Assembly (NCBI GenBank): GCA_050301795.1
Contig: JBNKZU010000048.1
Location: 1 to 64,000 of the forward strand
DNA length: 64,000 bases
From: JBNKZU01 sp050301795
GTDB taxonomy: Bacteria > Pseudomonadota > Gammaproteobacteria > Thiohalomonadales > Thiohalomonadaceae
Direction: 5' to 3'
Part shown: one piece after another, positions 24,196 through 33,678 of the stretch
How the letters are laid out: every line of letters starts with the position of its first letter
How positions within the stretch are numbered: the stretch's first letter is position 1
The notes under the pieces: model-generated
What the model was told of the DNA's origin: nothing
What the model saw: the letters and a program-made list of their open reading frames with translations, nothing else
Database searches by the model: none
Program-made: the position numbers and the translations under genes

Positions 24196-24951
24196 TTAAG
24201 GCATGATGACCGCGCTCTTCCCTGGAAAATAACTCGTTTTATATGGAATAGAGACCGTTATACGCGCCATGTTTAACTCCGCCTCTGGCTCCATTGCAAT
24301 TGCGACAACTTTACCGGCTACGGTATCAGTGCCAATCTTCACATTAACTGCTGAGTTTAGCTTAAACTTTTTTGCCTCTGACGCCCTGACCATAGACTCA
24401 ACACCAAAGTATTGACTGTCTGCAATGACCACAACCGTACGATTCTCAACCTGGGTATTTATAAATTGATGTGGTTGCACCTTAACCTGGAGAATTCGCG
24501 CCTCAAAGGGCGCAATAACTTGGCTTTGTGCTAATTGCTGTTTTGCCAGTTGATACTCCGCTTCAATCTGTAGCTGGTTACTCTGCTCTTTGATAAAAGC
24601 CGCTTCGGCCAGCACTAAATCATGTTCTGATATTAGCGTTCGCTCATAAAGTTCTTTTGAACGCACTAGTTCCCGCTCGGCTTCTTCCATTAGCATCAGC
24701 GCTTGTCTCTTTTGAGCTGTTCTGAATTTATAGTTGGCATTAAAAACTGATGGATCGAGCTCGATTAAACGATCACCCTTATTCACCATCTGTCCGGCAA
24801 CAACATTCACCTTTGTAACTACTCCAGATTGCGCAAGTGATAGCTCAGTAGGGTTAAACCAGTTCAGCTTCCCGTTATATTCATCTGCAACAGCAATTTG
24901 AAAAGGCAGCACCGTGAACGACGCCAGTAACAACCAATTACGCATATTCAT
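24196..24951 (-). CDS. HlyD-family periplasmic adaptor protein
   Basis: This 251-aa protein begins MNMRNWLLLASFTVLPFQIAVADEYNG, a signal peptide, after GGAGAG (so I start at 24951, not 25035). It then has a biotinyl-lipoyl half (GVVTKVNVVAGQMVNKGDRLIELDP), a coiled-coil hairpin (about 80-150) and a barrel region, as in membrane fusion proteins of efflux systems. It is coupled to an upstream TolC-like gene. No inner-membrane pump gene adjoins, so the cargo is unknown. Confidence 0.85.
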   Translation of the reverse strand: MNMRNWLLLASFTVLPFQIAVADEYNGKLNWFNPTELSLAQSGVVTKVNVVAGQMVNKGDRLIELDPSVFNANYKFRTAQKRQALMLMEEAERELVRSKELYERTLISEHDLVLAEAAFIKEQSNQLQIEAEYQLAKQQLAQSQVIAPFEARILQVKVQPHQFINTQVENRTVVVIADSQYFGVESMVRASEAKKFKLNSAVNVKIGTDTVAGKVVAIAMEPEAELNMARITVSIPYKTSYFPGKSAVIMP

Positions 24952-24968
24952 TGTCTCTCTCCACAACA

Positions 24969-26285
24969 TTAGTTCGACTCCGTGCTGTTTAGCATGTCGA
25001 TCTGATTTGCCGTTAATAACCTTAAATTTTCCCAAGCGAGTGTGGCATCGAATTCGATTTTTGCCTCTTGAAGCTGTACCTCAGAGAGTTTCACCATTGC
25101 ATCGCCTAAATCTGCCTGAAACTCCAGTTCGTAATTTGCACGGCTGCGATCTAGGTATAGCTCTCTAAACTCTCTTTGCTTCTCAATCTCACGAGATTTA
25201 AGCTTGAGTTGTTTTAATTGCAGATAAGTGTTTAAAACATCCTGCATCAGTGTACGTTGATAGATGTCGCGCTGTGATTTGATTTGATTATATTTCGCAG
25301 TTGCCTGTGCAACTCCTGCACTCTGTTTTCCGCCATCAATAATCGGCACCGATACCGAAAGACCGATACGAAAGCTATCTGATGATCCGAGTTGCCTGGA
25401 TTGATCTGCAACCTCGATCTCACCAATCACATCAGGATATGCACTCTGTTTCGCCGCACCAATTGTGATCGAAGCTGCATTGAGCTTTTCATTTAGGGCT
25501 AGAAGCACTCTATTATGGTTAAGCACTATTTTTTTTAGAGTTTCGAACTCCGGTACGGTTTGCCATACTTTTGACAATTGCGGTCTTGATAGGTCTGACG
25601 GCATATCGTCAGGACGATTTAACACAAAGGCCAGTTGCGCTCTCGTTGCCCGTTGTTGTCCTTGACTCTGATCACGCTTTGCCAAGGCCGCTTGAACCAG
25701 AGCATCCTGCTCAAATAGTTCGATATCTGAGACCTGACCCAACTGATTTCGCTCCTGGAGTTTATTAAAACGGATATAGACAATAGCCAACTCTTCGTTA
25801 TCACGGTCATATTGAAGATCTGCTAACAGCACATCAAAAAACCGGCGCATAATCTCAAGCCGTCGCTCTTTATAGGCGTGCTCGATGTAGAGTTCGCTCT
25901 GTTTTACGCCCAATGATGCAGCCTCAACCAGTGCATCACGTCCACTAAAATCGTATAAACTTTTGCTTAGATTCAGAGAAACCCGATGGTCATCCACAAT
26001 GGAATCTGTTGTTGCAATCGTGGTAGCAGGTTTTGACCAGCGAAGCCGACCATTTAAGGTTAATGATAGGTTTGCATCAGCTTCAATACTCTTTTGTGAT
26101 GCAACGGCGAGCGCTTTGTCGGCAACCAAATTTTGAATATCGGGTATAGCGCTATCATCGGCAAGGCTAAGAGCATACTCAAGCGTTAGAGGTGATGGCA
26201 GAGGTGATTGTAAATCTTGTGCATTTACAGCAGATACGAGAAGAGCACTCAACACAAGATAGGTAAATCTTTCCATTAATGTCAC
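24969..26285 (-). CDS. TolC-like outer membrane efflux protein
   Basis: This 438-aa protein has an N-terminal signal peptide (LVLSALLVSAVNAQD) and the duplicated helical hairpins of the outer-membrane efflux family, including YDFSGRDALVEAASLGVKQSE in the first half and RIGLSVSVPIIDGGKQSAGV in the second. It should form the outer-membrane tunnel for the HlyD-type adaptor 18 nt downstream. Substrate is not evident. Confidence 0.88.
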   Translation of the reverse strand: MTLMERFTYLVLSALLVSAVNAQDLQSPLPSPLTLEYALSLADDSAIPDIQNLVADKALAVASQKSIEADANLSLTLNGRLRWSKPATTIATTDSIVDDHRVSLNLSKSLYDFSGRDALVEAASLGVKQSELYIEHAYKERRLEIMRRFFDVLLADLQYDRDNEELAIVYIRFNKLQERNQLGQVSDIELFEQDALVQAALAKRDQSQGQQRATRAQLAFVLNRPDDMPSDLSRPQLSKVWQTVPEFETLKKIVLNHNRVLLALNEKLNAASITIGAAKQSAYPDVIGEIEVADQSRQLGSSDSFRIGLSVSVPIIDGGKQSAGVAQATAKYNQIKSQRDIYQRTLMQDVLNTYLQLKQLKLKSREIEKQREFRELYLDRSRANYELEFQADLGDAMVKLSEVQLQEAKIEFDATLAWENLRLLTANQIDMLNSTESN

Positions 26286-26299
26286 TCTACCCTAAAGCG

Positions 26300-26845
26300 T
26301 TACATCTTCTGTGCTTTGCGCTTTTCACGCTTAAAACGCGTAAAGCGCATAGTCTTGTAGTGATCATCAACCACATATTCCCCCATCCATAAAAACTCTT
26401 CAGGGTCTAAGGTTCTTCCGGTATATCGATGAATTATCTCACCATTTAAATCAAAAAAGGCCGTCACTGGTGTGGCTCGAACCTTGTACTGCTGAGATGA
26501 CATCGCCTTTTGGGTTGTCTGATTTCCTTTAAAGTCCGTAACCTCAATATCGCCTTCAATATCGACCTTTAATATCCTGAAGTGCTTCCGGTAGTATTCT
26601 TGAACCTCAACCGAGTTTAGAACCTTTGTTTTCATGAAGTGACAGAATGGACACTCATCCATTTCAAAAAAGATAAGAACCCCTTTTTTACCCTCTTCTT
26701 TAGCGATCTCCAGCTCTTCTGAGAAGTCGCCGAAGCTCTCCTGAAAAAAGTACTGACCAGGATCCCGTGTCGGTGCAGCAAAGCCCGTTGATGAAAGCGT
26801 GATGATAAATGTGAATAATATTATCTTTAGTTTGTTAGACATCAC
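26300..26845 (-). CDS. Periplasmic thioredoxin-fold protein (CPFC motif)
   Basis: This 181-aa protein has a signal peptide (IILFTFIITLSSTGFAAP) and a thioredoxin-like fold with the redox motif DECPFCHFMK and the cis-proline loop VRATPVTAFFD. It resembles SoxW/thioredoxin_2-type periplasmic proteins. The C-terminus is very basic (RFTRFKREKRKAQK). It lies 14 nt upstream of the TolC-like gene, so an operon is plausible, perhaps linking disulfide chemistry to that efflux pair. Confidence 0.82.
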   Translation of the reverse strand: MMSNKLKIILFTFIITLSSTGFAAPTRDPGQYFFQESFGDFSEELEIAKEEGKKGVLIFFEMDECPFCHFMKTKVLNSVEVQEYYRKHFRILKVDIEGDIEVTDFKGNQTTQKAMSSQQYKVRATPVTAFFDLNGEIIHRYTGRTLDPEEFLWMGEYVVDDHYKTMRFTRFKREKRKAQKM

Positions 26846-26916
26846 TTTACCTCTTGTTTGCCACTTTTTCTGCCAACAACTGTGCTAAATATGAAAGATC
26901 AGCAAGACCAATCAAT

Positions 26917-27372
26917 TCATTGGCTTTTATTCATGTATGTCTCGATCATCTCAGCCGTTATCGATCCAGACTGTGAAGCGACAACCTTACCTTCCGGGGA
27001 TACCAGATATGTTGTCGGCAACCCGGGAATCGTACCAACAAGTTGTGTCCTTTTGGTATTGGGGATTACCGTATATGAGATCATATTTTCATCAACAAAG
27101 GCCTTTAATCGGGAGACCTTAAGATTCTCCATATTAAATCCGAGTACTACAGCATCCCTATCCTTGTGGTCTTCATGAAATAGAACTAACTCAGGGATCT
27201 CTTCAAGACAGGGAGGACACCATGTCGCCCAGTAGTTAACAACCACCCATTTGCCACGATAGTCCGAGAGTTTGCCCTGATCGCCGTTGATATCCTGATA
27301 GACTACTTCCGTTGCTGACACAGAATTGATACTTGCGATCAAAACAAATAGTGTAATAAGCCTTTTTAACAT
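26917..27372 (-). CDS. TlpA-like thiol-disulfide oxidoreductase
   Basis: This 151-aa protein has a signal peptide (MLKRLITLFVLIASINSVSAT) and a TlpA/ResA-type fold with WATWCPPCLEEIPEL (CPPC) and GLPTTYLVSPEGKV. Such proteins reduce disulfides in the periplasm, often during cytochrome c or copper-site maturation. The partner is not evident here. It is on the same strand as the CPFC protein, 71 nt upstream of it. Confidence 0.88.
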   Translation of the reverse strand: MLKRLITLFVLIASINSVSATEVVYQDINGDQGKLSDYRGKWVVVNYWATWCPPCLEEIPELVLFHEDHKDRDAVVLGFNMENLKVSRLKAFVDENMISYTVIPNTKRTQLVGTIPGLPTTYLVSPEGKVVASQSGSITAEMIETYMNKSQ

Positions 27373-27438
27373 GGTGCCTCCGCAATATCGGTGTTTAAAA
27401 ACAGATCAACATCACGCATTTATTCAAGATTTAAACAA

Positions 27439-27466
27439 AAAAAGGGTCCAACAAAGGACCCTTTTT
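27439..27466 (-). terminator. Terminator of the LysM lipoprotein gene
   Basis: AAAAAGGGTCC pairs with GGACCCTTTTT in an 11-bp perfect stem with a 6-nt loop; on the minus strand a run of T7 follows. Confidence 0.92.
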
Positions 27467-27484
27467 GAAACAAGTAGGTGTCGG

Positions 27485-27982
27485 TTATTCTGAGAGATAA
27501 ACCTGGTCACTCTCTTCAACATTTCCTAAAGACCATGCTCCACGAGTTTTCGCATGATTGATGGCTGCGTCAATCTCTGCATCACTCATACCACGGGTAA
27601 TCTCAAGCTCCTGACCAGGAAAAATTAGGTCAGCATCTTTGATTTGATCCCGATTTGCCTTATAGATTAATGGCCATTGGAATGGATTGTCATAGATATC
27701 TGACTGTCCAGAGATACTCCAGAGGTTATCACCCTTCTCGACAGTATAATTAGTCACGCCAGCGGCGTTGGCAGCGGCTTGCGCTTCAGCTTCAGCCTTC
27801 TCTGCGGCGATTCGATCTGCTTCAGCTTGCTGTGCTGCTTCGTCTTCGGCGGCTCTTTGTTCTGCAACATCAGCACCAGTCGATGAGCTGTCAGCATTTT
27901 CAGGTGTACCTGCACATCCAACTGCAAAACCAAGCACCATTAGAACAACTGCCAATCTCTTTAATAATAAAGAAATGTTCAT
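27485..27982 (-). CDS. LysM-domain lipoprotein
   Basis: This 165-aa protein has a lipoprotein signal with the lipobox VGC (LGFAVGCAG), an alanine/glutamate-rich linker or coiled coil (about 40-75), and a LysM domain (NYTVEKGDNLWSISGQ, about 77-125) that binds peptidoglycan. It probably tethers an envelope to the cell wall. Followed by a strong terminator, it appears monocistronic. Confidence 0.9.
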   Translation of the reverse strand: MNISLLLKRLAVVLMVLGFAVGCAGTPENADSSSTGADVAEQRAAEDEAAQQAEADRIAAEKAEAEAQAAANAAGVTNYTVEKGDNLWSISGQSDIYDNPFQWPLIYKANRDQIKDADLIFPGQELEITRGMSDAEIDAAINHAKTRGAWSLGNVEESDQVYLSE

Positions 27983-28247
27983 TTTATAATTCTCCGCAAA
28001 TTCTTTTTTTAAAACTGGCTAAAAACCAGCATAAAACTACACCCCAGCCATCAAAGTGTCAAGGAATAACAATGGATTAGCACCGAAATCTCAATCAACT
28101 TCGAAAACTGTTTGTGTAGGTAAAGATAGATTAATTTCTGTTATGACAATGTGCCTGACTCTACATTTTCACAGGACAGTGATCACAATAATTGAGTTAT
28201 CCGTAAGCCATCCTACAAAAAATATGAACCGGTGATAATGCTCATGG

Positions 28248-28946
28248 TTAATTGAACTTGCTGATAGCCTCTTTTACAAGCGGAATGGTTATTGGTCTTT
28301 TAGCAGCCATTGAAACCTTGTCGAGTTTATCCAAAAGCGTAAATAGCTGATGAGGATCACGAGGTAAATGGTGAATAATGTATTGAATCACCTCAGAACT
28401 CACCTTAAGCCCCTTCATTTGAGCGCGTGAATGGATAGCCTCTGCTTTTTGCAGATCATCCAATGCCTCAAGATGGTATGTCATACCCCAATTAAAGCGA
28501 GAGGCGAGATCCTGTAATTGATATTGTAACGATTGAGGTGGCAATGCTGAGGTGACGACGATTCTTTTGTGATTATCACGTAACTGGTTATAGAGATGAA
28601 ATAATCCCTCCTCCCATTCACGGTTTTGTAACACGGTATCGATATCATCAATCGATACCAAATCGAGCATATCCAATCCTTTTAGCAATTCTGGACCGAA
28701 GCTTTTTAACTCGTTTAAAGGCAAGTAGATCGCTTTTAACCCCTGTTGTTCAGCATAATGGCATGTTGCCTGCAAAAGATGGCTCTTTCCGTTCCCATGC
28801 TCAGACCAGATAAATATCATCGGCGCTGTTAATGACTGTAGGGATGAGATTAACTCACCATTATTACCTTCATAAAAGCTATTAAAGGTACGTCCCTCAT
28901 CAAGATAGAGATCCAATGGGATCTGAGCAAATCCTGTCACCTCCAT
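28248..28946 (-). CDS. hda: Hda, DnaA regulatory inactivation protein
   Basis: This 232-aa AAA+ protein is DnaA-like and stimulates DnaA-ATP hydrolysis with the sliding clamp. It has a clamp-binding-like N-terminus (QIPLDLYLD), a Walker A-like WSEHGNGKSHLLQA and the DnaA-family segment LDLVSIDDIDTVL. It lies 2 nt downstream of the perM-type gene. The gene order DUF2066, perM, hda opposite purMN is conserved in gammaproteobacteria. Confidence 0.93.
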   Translation of the reverse strand: MEVTGFAQIPLDLYLDEGRTFNSFYEGNNGELISSLQSLTAPMIFIWSEHGNGKSHLLQATCHYAEQQGLKAIYLPLNELKSFGPELLKGLDMLDLVSIDDIDTVLQNREWEEGLFHLYNQLRDNHKRIVVTSALPPQSLQYQLQDLASRFNWGMTYHLEALDDLQKAEAIHSRAQMKGLKVSSEVIQYIIHHLPRDPHQLFTLLDKLDKVSMAAKRPITIPLVKEAISKFN

Positions 28947-28948
28947 AG

Positions 28949-30001
28949 TCAGCTTTCCGGTGTGGTATAGAGCGAACTGTTCTTATAATGCCCGTGAAAA
29001 TAGCGCATAATCACCATAATGACTGCGGCAACAGGAAGTGCAACCAAAACACCAAAGAAGCCAAATAGCTGCCCACCAGCCATCACTGCAAAAATGACTG
29101 CGACAGGGTGTAACCCAATCCGCTCCCCGAGAAGTACTGGCGACAAAAACATCCCCTCAATCATTTGTCCGACACCAAACACAATTGCAACGTAGACTAC
29201 CGGCATCAGTTCATGGAATTGCAATATTGCTGCTATACCGGCACTCACAATTCCGACAATAAAACCAAGATAGGGAACAAAACTGACAATGCCCGCAATC
29301 ATGCCGAGTAATAGCGATAACTCTAAACCAACAATCGAAAGTCCTATAACGTAGATCACGCCTAATGCAAGCATTACCATTAACTGTCCACGGAAGAATG
29401 CACTAATCACCAGATCCGAATCCTTTGCTAACCCAGAAATTATGCCAACGTATTTACGTGGTATTAAATCGTGAATATGTGCAACTAAAATATCCCAGTC
29501 ACGCAACATATAGAAAGTGATCACAGGAATGAGCACCATATTCATTGCCCAGTTAAGCAAGGTGATGCCTGAACTTGAGATCAAACTCATAATGACATTG
29601 ATATTGCTTTTATCCTGCTGAAACTGAGTTTGTAACCACTGTTTGACAGTATTGATATCCAGATTACCCAGTTCAATCCCAAGATGTTTTGAAAGCAATG
29701 GCTCAAGAAATTGATGAAGCATTGCCAGATACTCGGGAAGTCTGGTGAATAGATAAACGATCTGCCGTTCAACCGATGGAACCAGGATCAAAATAACGAT
29801 TAACAACGATATAATTAATGTCAGAAATACTGTCACCACAGAGAAGGTTCTGGAGAAACGCAACTCAAGCCGATCAACAAGCGGGTCGCCAATATACGCC
29901 AACAACATTCCGATCAAAAAAGGGGTCAAGATTGGCGCAAGTAGCTGAACCAGCCAGGCGATAACAAAAACAATTACTAACCAAAACCATCGTGAACTCA
30001 T
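28949..30001 (-). CDS. perM: AI-2E/PerM-family transporter
   Basis: This 350-aa polytopic protein has about eight membrane helices, with the family pattern LAPILTPFLIGMLLAYIGDPLV near the N-terminus and a C-terminal half including IAGIVSFVPYLGFIVG and GERIGLHPVAVIFAVMAGG. Members have been linked to autoinducer export or Na+/H+ antiport; substrate here is unknown. It lies between the DUF2066 and hda genes. Confidence 0.9.
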   Translation of the reverse strand: MSSRWFWLVIVFVIAWLVQLLAPILTPFLIGMLLAYIGDPLVDRLELRFSRTFSVVTVFLTLIISLLIVILILVPSVERQIVYLFTRLPEYLAMLHQFLEPLLSKHLGIELGNLDINTVKQWLQTQFQQDKSNINVIMSLISSSGITLLNWAMNMVLIPVITFYMLRDWDILVAHIHDLIPRKYVGIISGLAKDSDLVISAFFRGQLMVMLALGVIYVIGLSIVGLELSLLLGMIAGIVSFVPYLGFIVGIVSAGIAAILQFHELMPVVYVAIVFGVGQMIEGMFLSPVLLGERIGLHPVAVIFAVMAGGQLFGFFGVLVALPVAAVIMVIMRYFHGHYKNSSLYTTPES

Positions 30002-30011
30002 CTAACGCTCC

Positions 30012-31175
30012 TTATTTGAGATATCGGTAGTAGAGAGCCACTGATGGATACCGAGCCCAATCTTCACCCGCTTCCAGTTTTAGCGCTTCAATCGCCGTCT
30101 CATGCTTAACTGATAGATCATCTGAGATTAATAGAACATCGCCAAAATCGATGATCTGCATCACCGCGCCAACCTGCCCTTCAATATCAAGCATAAATCG
30201 AGCGTAATCACTCTCAATTTGATGAATTGCAACCTTTTTTACCCCATTAATATCAGAAAGGTAGCGACGAACACTCTCTAAAGCAGAGAAATCTTTAACC
30301 GGCTCAACAACAACTTCGAGTTTTTTTACCGTTTTATCCTGGTAGTGCTGTGCGTAAACTGACGCAAGTTGATCTGCGGTTCGGTTAATACCAGAAGCAA
30401 TCAACAATTCAATCGAACTACTTTGTGACTGCCATTGCAGTCCTGGCATTGAATCCTGAATCAGGATCCACTCCACCTCCCAGACACCAAGATGGTTCTT
30501 ATGAATACGCCCAACAAGAATCGATTTTGACTGATAGCGTAGCGAAGCCATTTGAACACGATCAATAAAGCCACCCCATATTTCACCAATAGAGATACTG
30601 TTTTGATCGGTCAGATCAAGAAGTGGAAGTTGAATAGGTATCGCACGATAATCTGCTGCGTTGTTCACGATTTCCCGGGCAAAGCCTTTATCGTTAGCGC
30701 CGACGATTAGCCGCTTACCCTCATCTTCGATCACCAGCCACAGCAGTGTGGAAGGACGAGAACTCCCCCATACAGGAAACCCATTCTCTTTTAAAAGGTT
30801 TTCAATACTGGTTTTGTCAAACTGATCTATAAGATAGAGCTTCTTTTGAACCATCACCTCAACACGGTCATCAACCACGCGACCATCATCTAGCGAAAAC
30901 TCTGACTCCACTTCATGATACTGATATCGCTGAATATAACTACCAGCATTGATAATCGCTTTTTTGATTACAGGGTGATGAAGAGGTGCAGTAGAGCCAG
31001 AGATTCTGACCAGAATCTGACTTAATGCCCTTTTGTGAGTATCCAGCCGGGTGCTTCGCTCCCGATCAGCTATCTCTATTTCGACTTTATAAAGTCCCTT
31101 CATTTCAACGGCGTGAGTCTGTCCGACGCAAAGCATCAAAATCAGGGGGAGGATAATAACCACTATTGTTCTCAT
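30012..31175 (-). CDS. DUF2066 envelope protein
   Basis: This protein of about 387 aa belongs to DUF2066. The start at 31175 is preferred because a signal peptide begins there (MRTIVVIILPLILMLCVG then QTHA); longer frames to 31211 lack a better ribosome site. Recognisable segments include RALSQILVRISGS, a WLVIEDEGKRLIVG region and the C-terminal tail VALYYRYLK. Function is unknown. It is divergent from purM and heads the gene string perM-hda. Confidence 0.85.
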   Translation of the reverse strand: MRTIVVIILPLILMLCVGQTHAVEMKGLYKVEIEIADRERSTRLDTHKRALSQILVRISGSTAPLHHPVIKKAIINAGSYIQRYQYHEVESEFSLDDGRVVDDRVEVMVQKKLYLIDQFDKTSIENLLKENGFPVWGSSRPSTLLWLVIEDEGKRLIVGANDKGFAREIVNNAADYRAIPIQLPLLDLTDQNSISIGEIWGGFIDRVQMASLRYQSKSILVGRIHKNHLGVWEVEWILIQDSMPGLQWQSQSSSIELLIASGINRTADQLASVYAQHYQDKTVKKLEVVVEPVKDFSALESVRRYLSDINGVKKVAIHQIESDYARFMLDIEGQVGAVMQIIDFGDVLLISDDLSVKHETAIEALKLEAGEDWARYPSVALYYRYLK

Positions 31176-31306
31176 CTGCGGCAACCTAAGACAGCCCATG
31201 TTACAAGTCAAGACAGATTGTGACTTACCCCCGTAATTTTCTCCAATGCCATTCTCTCAGTTCAGTGATAGAATGCCGCTTTTTTAAATGATGGAGAACT
31301 GAACCT

Positions 31307-32362
31307 GTGACCTCCCATAACGATTCACAAAAATCTCAGGGGTTAAGTTATCGTGATGCTGGCGTCGATATTGATGCAGGTAATGCATTGATTGATCGTA
31401 TTAAACCCCACGCCAAACGCACCCAACGCCCTGAAGTTCTCGGCGGACTTGGTGGTTTCGGCGCGCTTTTTGAGATCCCGATTGAGCGTTACAAAAAACC
31501 GGTTCTGGTTGCAGGAACCGATGGTGTAGGCACTAAACTCCGACTAGCCATGATGATGAATAAACATGACACCATCGGTATCGACTTGGTGGCGATGTGT
31601 GTGAACGATCTCATCGTCCAGGGAGCAGAGCCTCTGTTTTTCCTTGATTACTATGCCACAGGTGCTCTGAATGTTGATGCTGCAACCGATGTTGTAAAGG
31701 GTATCGCTGATGGCTGTGAGATCTCAGGCTGTGCACTCACGGGTGGTGAAACTGCTGAAATGCCTGGCATGTATGAGGGTGAGGATTATGATCTCGCCGG
31801 TTTCTGTGTCGGTATAGTTGATCGCGATCAAGTTATTGATGGCAGTAAGGTAACCGAAGGTGATGTACTCATTGGTCTGGCATCATCCGGCCCACACTCA
31901 AACGGTTACTCGTTAGTGCGTAAGATTATTGAGGTCTCAGGGGCTGATCTAAGTAGCGATTTCAATGGTAAGACCCTCGGCGAAACCCTTCTGACACCAA
32001 CTCGCATCTATGTTAAGCCGTTGCTTGAATTGATGAAGCAGATCGAAATCAAGGCACTGGCTCATATCACCGGAGGTGGTCTGCCTGAGAACCTACCACG
32101 AGTGCTCCCTGATAACACAATGGCTGAGATTGATAGTTCTCGCTGGGAATGGCCGCCAATTTTCAAATGGCTACAACAAAACGGTGCGGTAGAGACCTTT
32201 GAAATGTATCGTACCTTTAACTGTGGTATTGGAATGGTGCTTGTTGTTGCCGCTGAAGAGGCTGACAAAACCGTAGCACTACTGAACCAATTCGGTGAGA
32301 GTGCAACTGTGATTGGTAAGATCTTGTCTCAAACTGATGGTCCACGAGTTAAGATCGTTTAA
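31307..32362 (+). CDS. purM: Phosphoribosylformylglycinamidine cyclo-ligase
   Basis: This 351-aa enzyme closes the imidazole ring to form AIR in purine synthesis. Family marks are LSYRDAGVDIDAGNALI, LVAGTDGVGTKLRLA, GCALTGGETAEMPGMY, ITGGGLPENLPRVLP. It is followed 3 nt later by purN in a two-gene operon. Confidence 0.98.
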   Translation: MTSHNDSQKSQGLSYRDAGVDIDAGNALIDRIKPHAKRTQRPEVLGGLGGFGALFEIPIERYKKPVLVAGTDGVGTKLRLAMMMNKHDTIGIDLVAMCVNDLIVQGAEPLFFLDYYATGALNVDAATDVVKGIADGCEISGCALTGGETAEMPGMYEGEDYDLAGFCVGIVDRDQVIDGSKVTEGDVLIGLASSGPHSNGYSLVRKIIEVSGADLSSDFNGKTLGETLLTPTRIYVKPLLELMKQIEIKALAHITGGGLPENLPRVLPDNTMAEIDSSRWEWPPIFKWLQQNGAVETFEMYRTFNCGIGMVLVVAAEEADKTVALLNQFGESATVIGKILSQTDGPRVKIV

Positions 32363-32365
32363 ACC

Positions 32366-32998
32366 ATGAATGATACAAAGCTGTCGGTTGTGGTACTGAT
32401 CTCAGGTAACGGATCAAACCTGCAATCGATCATTGATGCTCAAAACAGTGGCATGAACTTTGAGGTTCGAGCGGTGATAAGTAACCGTAGCAATGCTTAC
32501 GGCCTCGAACGAGCACGACAGGCTGGAATTGATGCCCTGTTTATTGACCCGAAACAGCACACGGATCGGGATATCTTTGATGCCGAATTAATTAAGGCAA
32601 TCGATCAATATCAACCGGATCTGGTCGCTTTAGCCGGTTTCATGAGAATACTCTCAACCCCGTTTGTTGAACACTACATGGGGCGATTGCTCAATATTCA
32701 CCCCTCCCTGCTTCCGAAATATCGAGGTCTTCACACCCATGCGCGGGCACTAGCGTCCGGAGATAAATATGCCGGTTGTACAATTCACTTTGTGATACCT
32801 GAATTAGATGCAGGACCGATAATCCATCAAACAAAAGTGAAGATAGAACCCAACGACACGCCGGAATCACTCGCCAGCAGAGTCCTTAAAGAGGAGCACC
32901 GGATCTACCCGATGGTCATTGACTGGTTTGCACAGGGGCGACTAAAACTGGTCGAGCACCGGGTCGTTATTCTGGATGATCAACCTGTTTCCAATTAG
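32366..32998 (+). CDS. purN: Phosphoribosylglycinamide formyltransferase
   Basis: This 210-aa enzyme transfers the formyl group from 10-formyl-tetrahydrofolate to GAR. It has VLISGNGSNLQSIIDA, ALAGFMRILS, NIHPSLLPKYRG with the catalytic His and Asn, and DAGPIIHQTKV. It forms an operon with purM. Confidence 0.98.
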   Translation: MNDTKLSVVVLISGNGSNLQSIIDAQNSGMNFEVRAVISNRSNAYGLERARQAGIDALFIDPKQHTDRDIFDAELIKAIDQYQPDLVALAGFMRILSTPFVEHYMGRLLNIHPSLLPKYRGLHTHARALASGDKYAGCTIHFVIPELDAGPIIHQTKVKIEPNDTPESLASRVLKEEHRIYPMVIDWFAQGRLKLVEHRVVILDDQPVSN

Positions 32999-33180
32999 GC
33001 TTTTTTCAACTTCCCTGAATCAAATATTAAATCTTCAATCCAATCTGTCTGATATTGGTATTTTTTATATATTTTTGTGAAACATCACTAGTTTTTTAAT
33101 AGTTTTCGCATTATCTTATATGCATATCCATTATTTTTATATTTGGGCTCTTTTTTAGCACTTATTTCTGAGGTTTGGTC

Positions 33181-33492
33181 ATGCAATTGAATCATTGTAA
33201 AACACTTGTAATCGAAGGTATCAAAGAGGATGGTGCCAAATTCAGACCAAGTGACTGGATCGACAGAATCTCAACGTCATTAGGCACTGTGGATAAAAAC
33301 CGGAAAATTCACTACTCACCTGATGTTCAACCCGCGTCAATTGATGGTAATAAGTGTCTTCTTGTCTCAAGCGAGTTACAAAACAAGGATCCAAACGCAT
33401 TCGACTTCATTATGAATTTTGCCCACAGCAATAAGCTACGTATCAGCGGTCAGCAGTGTAGTGTCCCGGATATTATCGCAAACGAAGTATAA
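33181..33492 (+). CDS. DUF3579 family protein
   Basis: This 103-aa protein has EGIKEDGAKFRPSDWIDRIS, YSPDVQPASIDGNKCLLVS and FDFIMNFAHSNKLRI, characteristic of DUF3579, a small family of unknown function in beta- and gammaproteobacteria. I start at the ATG at 33181, 7 nt after GAGG (171-174), rather than a TTG two codons upstream. It stands alone between purN and sodB. Confidence 0.82.
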   Translation: MQLNHCKTLVIEGIKEDGAKFRPSDWIDRISTSLGTVDKNRKIHYSPDVQPASIDGNKCLLVSSELQNKDPNAFDFIMNFAHSNKLRISGQQCSVPDIIANEV

Positions 33493-33560
33493 AACGACAC
33501 TTCACATACGCCACGACATCGAACTGACACTAACGCGTCCCATATTAAAACTCATACCTG

Positions 33561-33585
33561 ACTCATCATCGTAATGGTGATGAGT
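33561..33585 (+). terminator. Hairpin after the DUF3579 gene
   Basis: ACTCATCATC pairs with GGTGATGAGT (10 bp, one G-T pair, 5-nt loop), followed by the weakly T-rich TATTCTCTTC. A weak terminator is likely. Confidence 0.5.
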
Positions 33586-33678
33586 TATTCTCTTCAGAAT
33601 TTGATTTCCAGATCTAAAGCCCTATATTGCAGTTAGGCTTTTTAATTAAGCGCAGTCTAAACAAATGGAGAAAATAGA

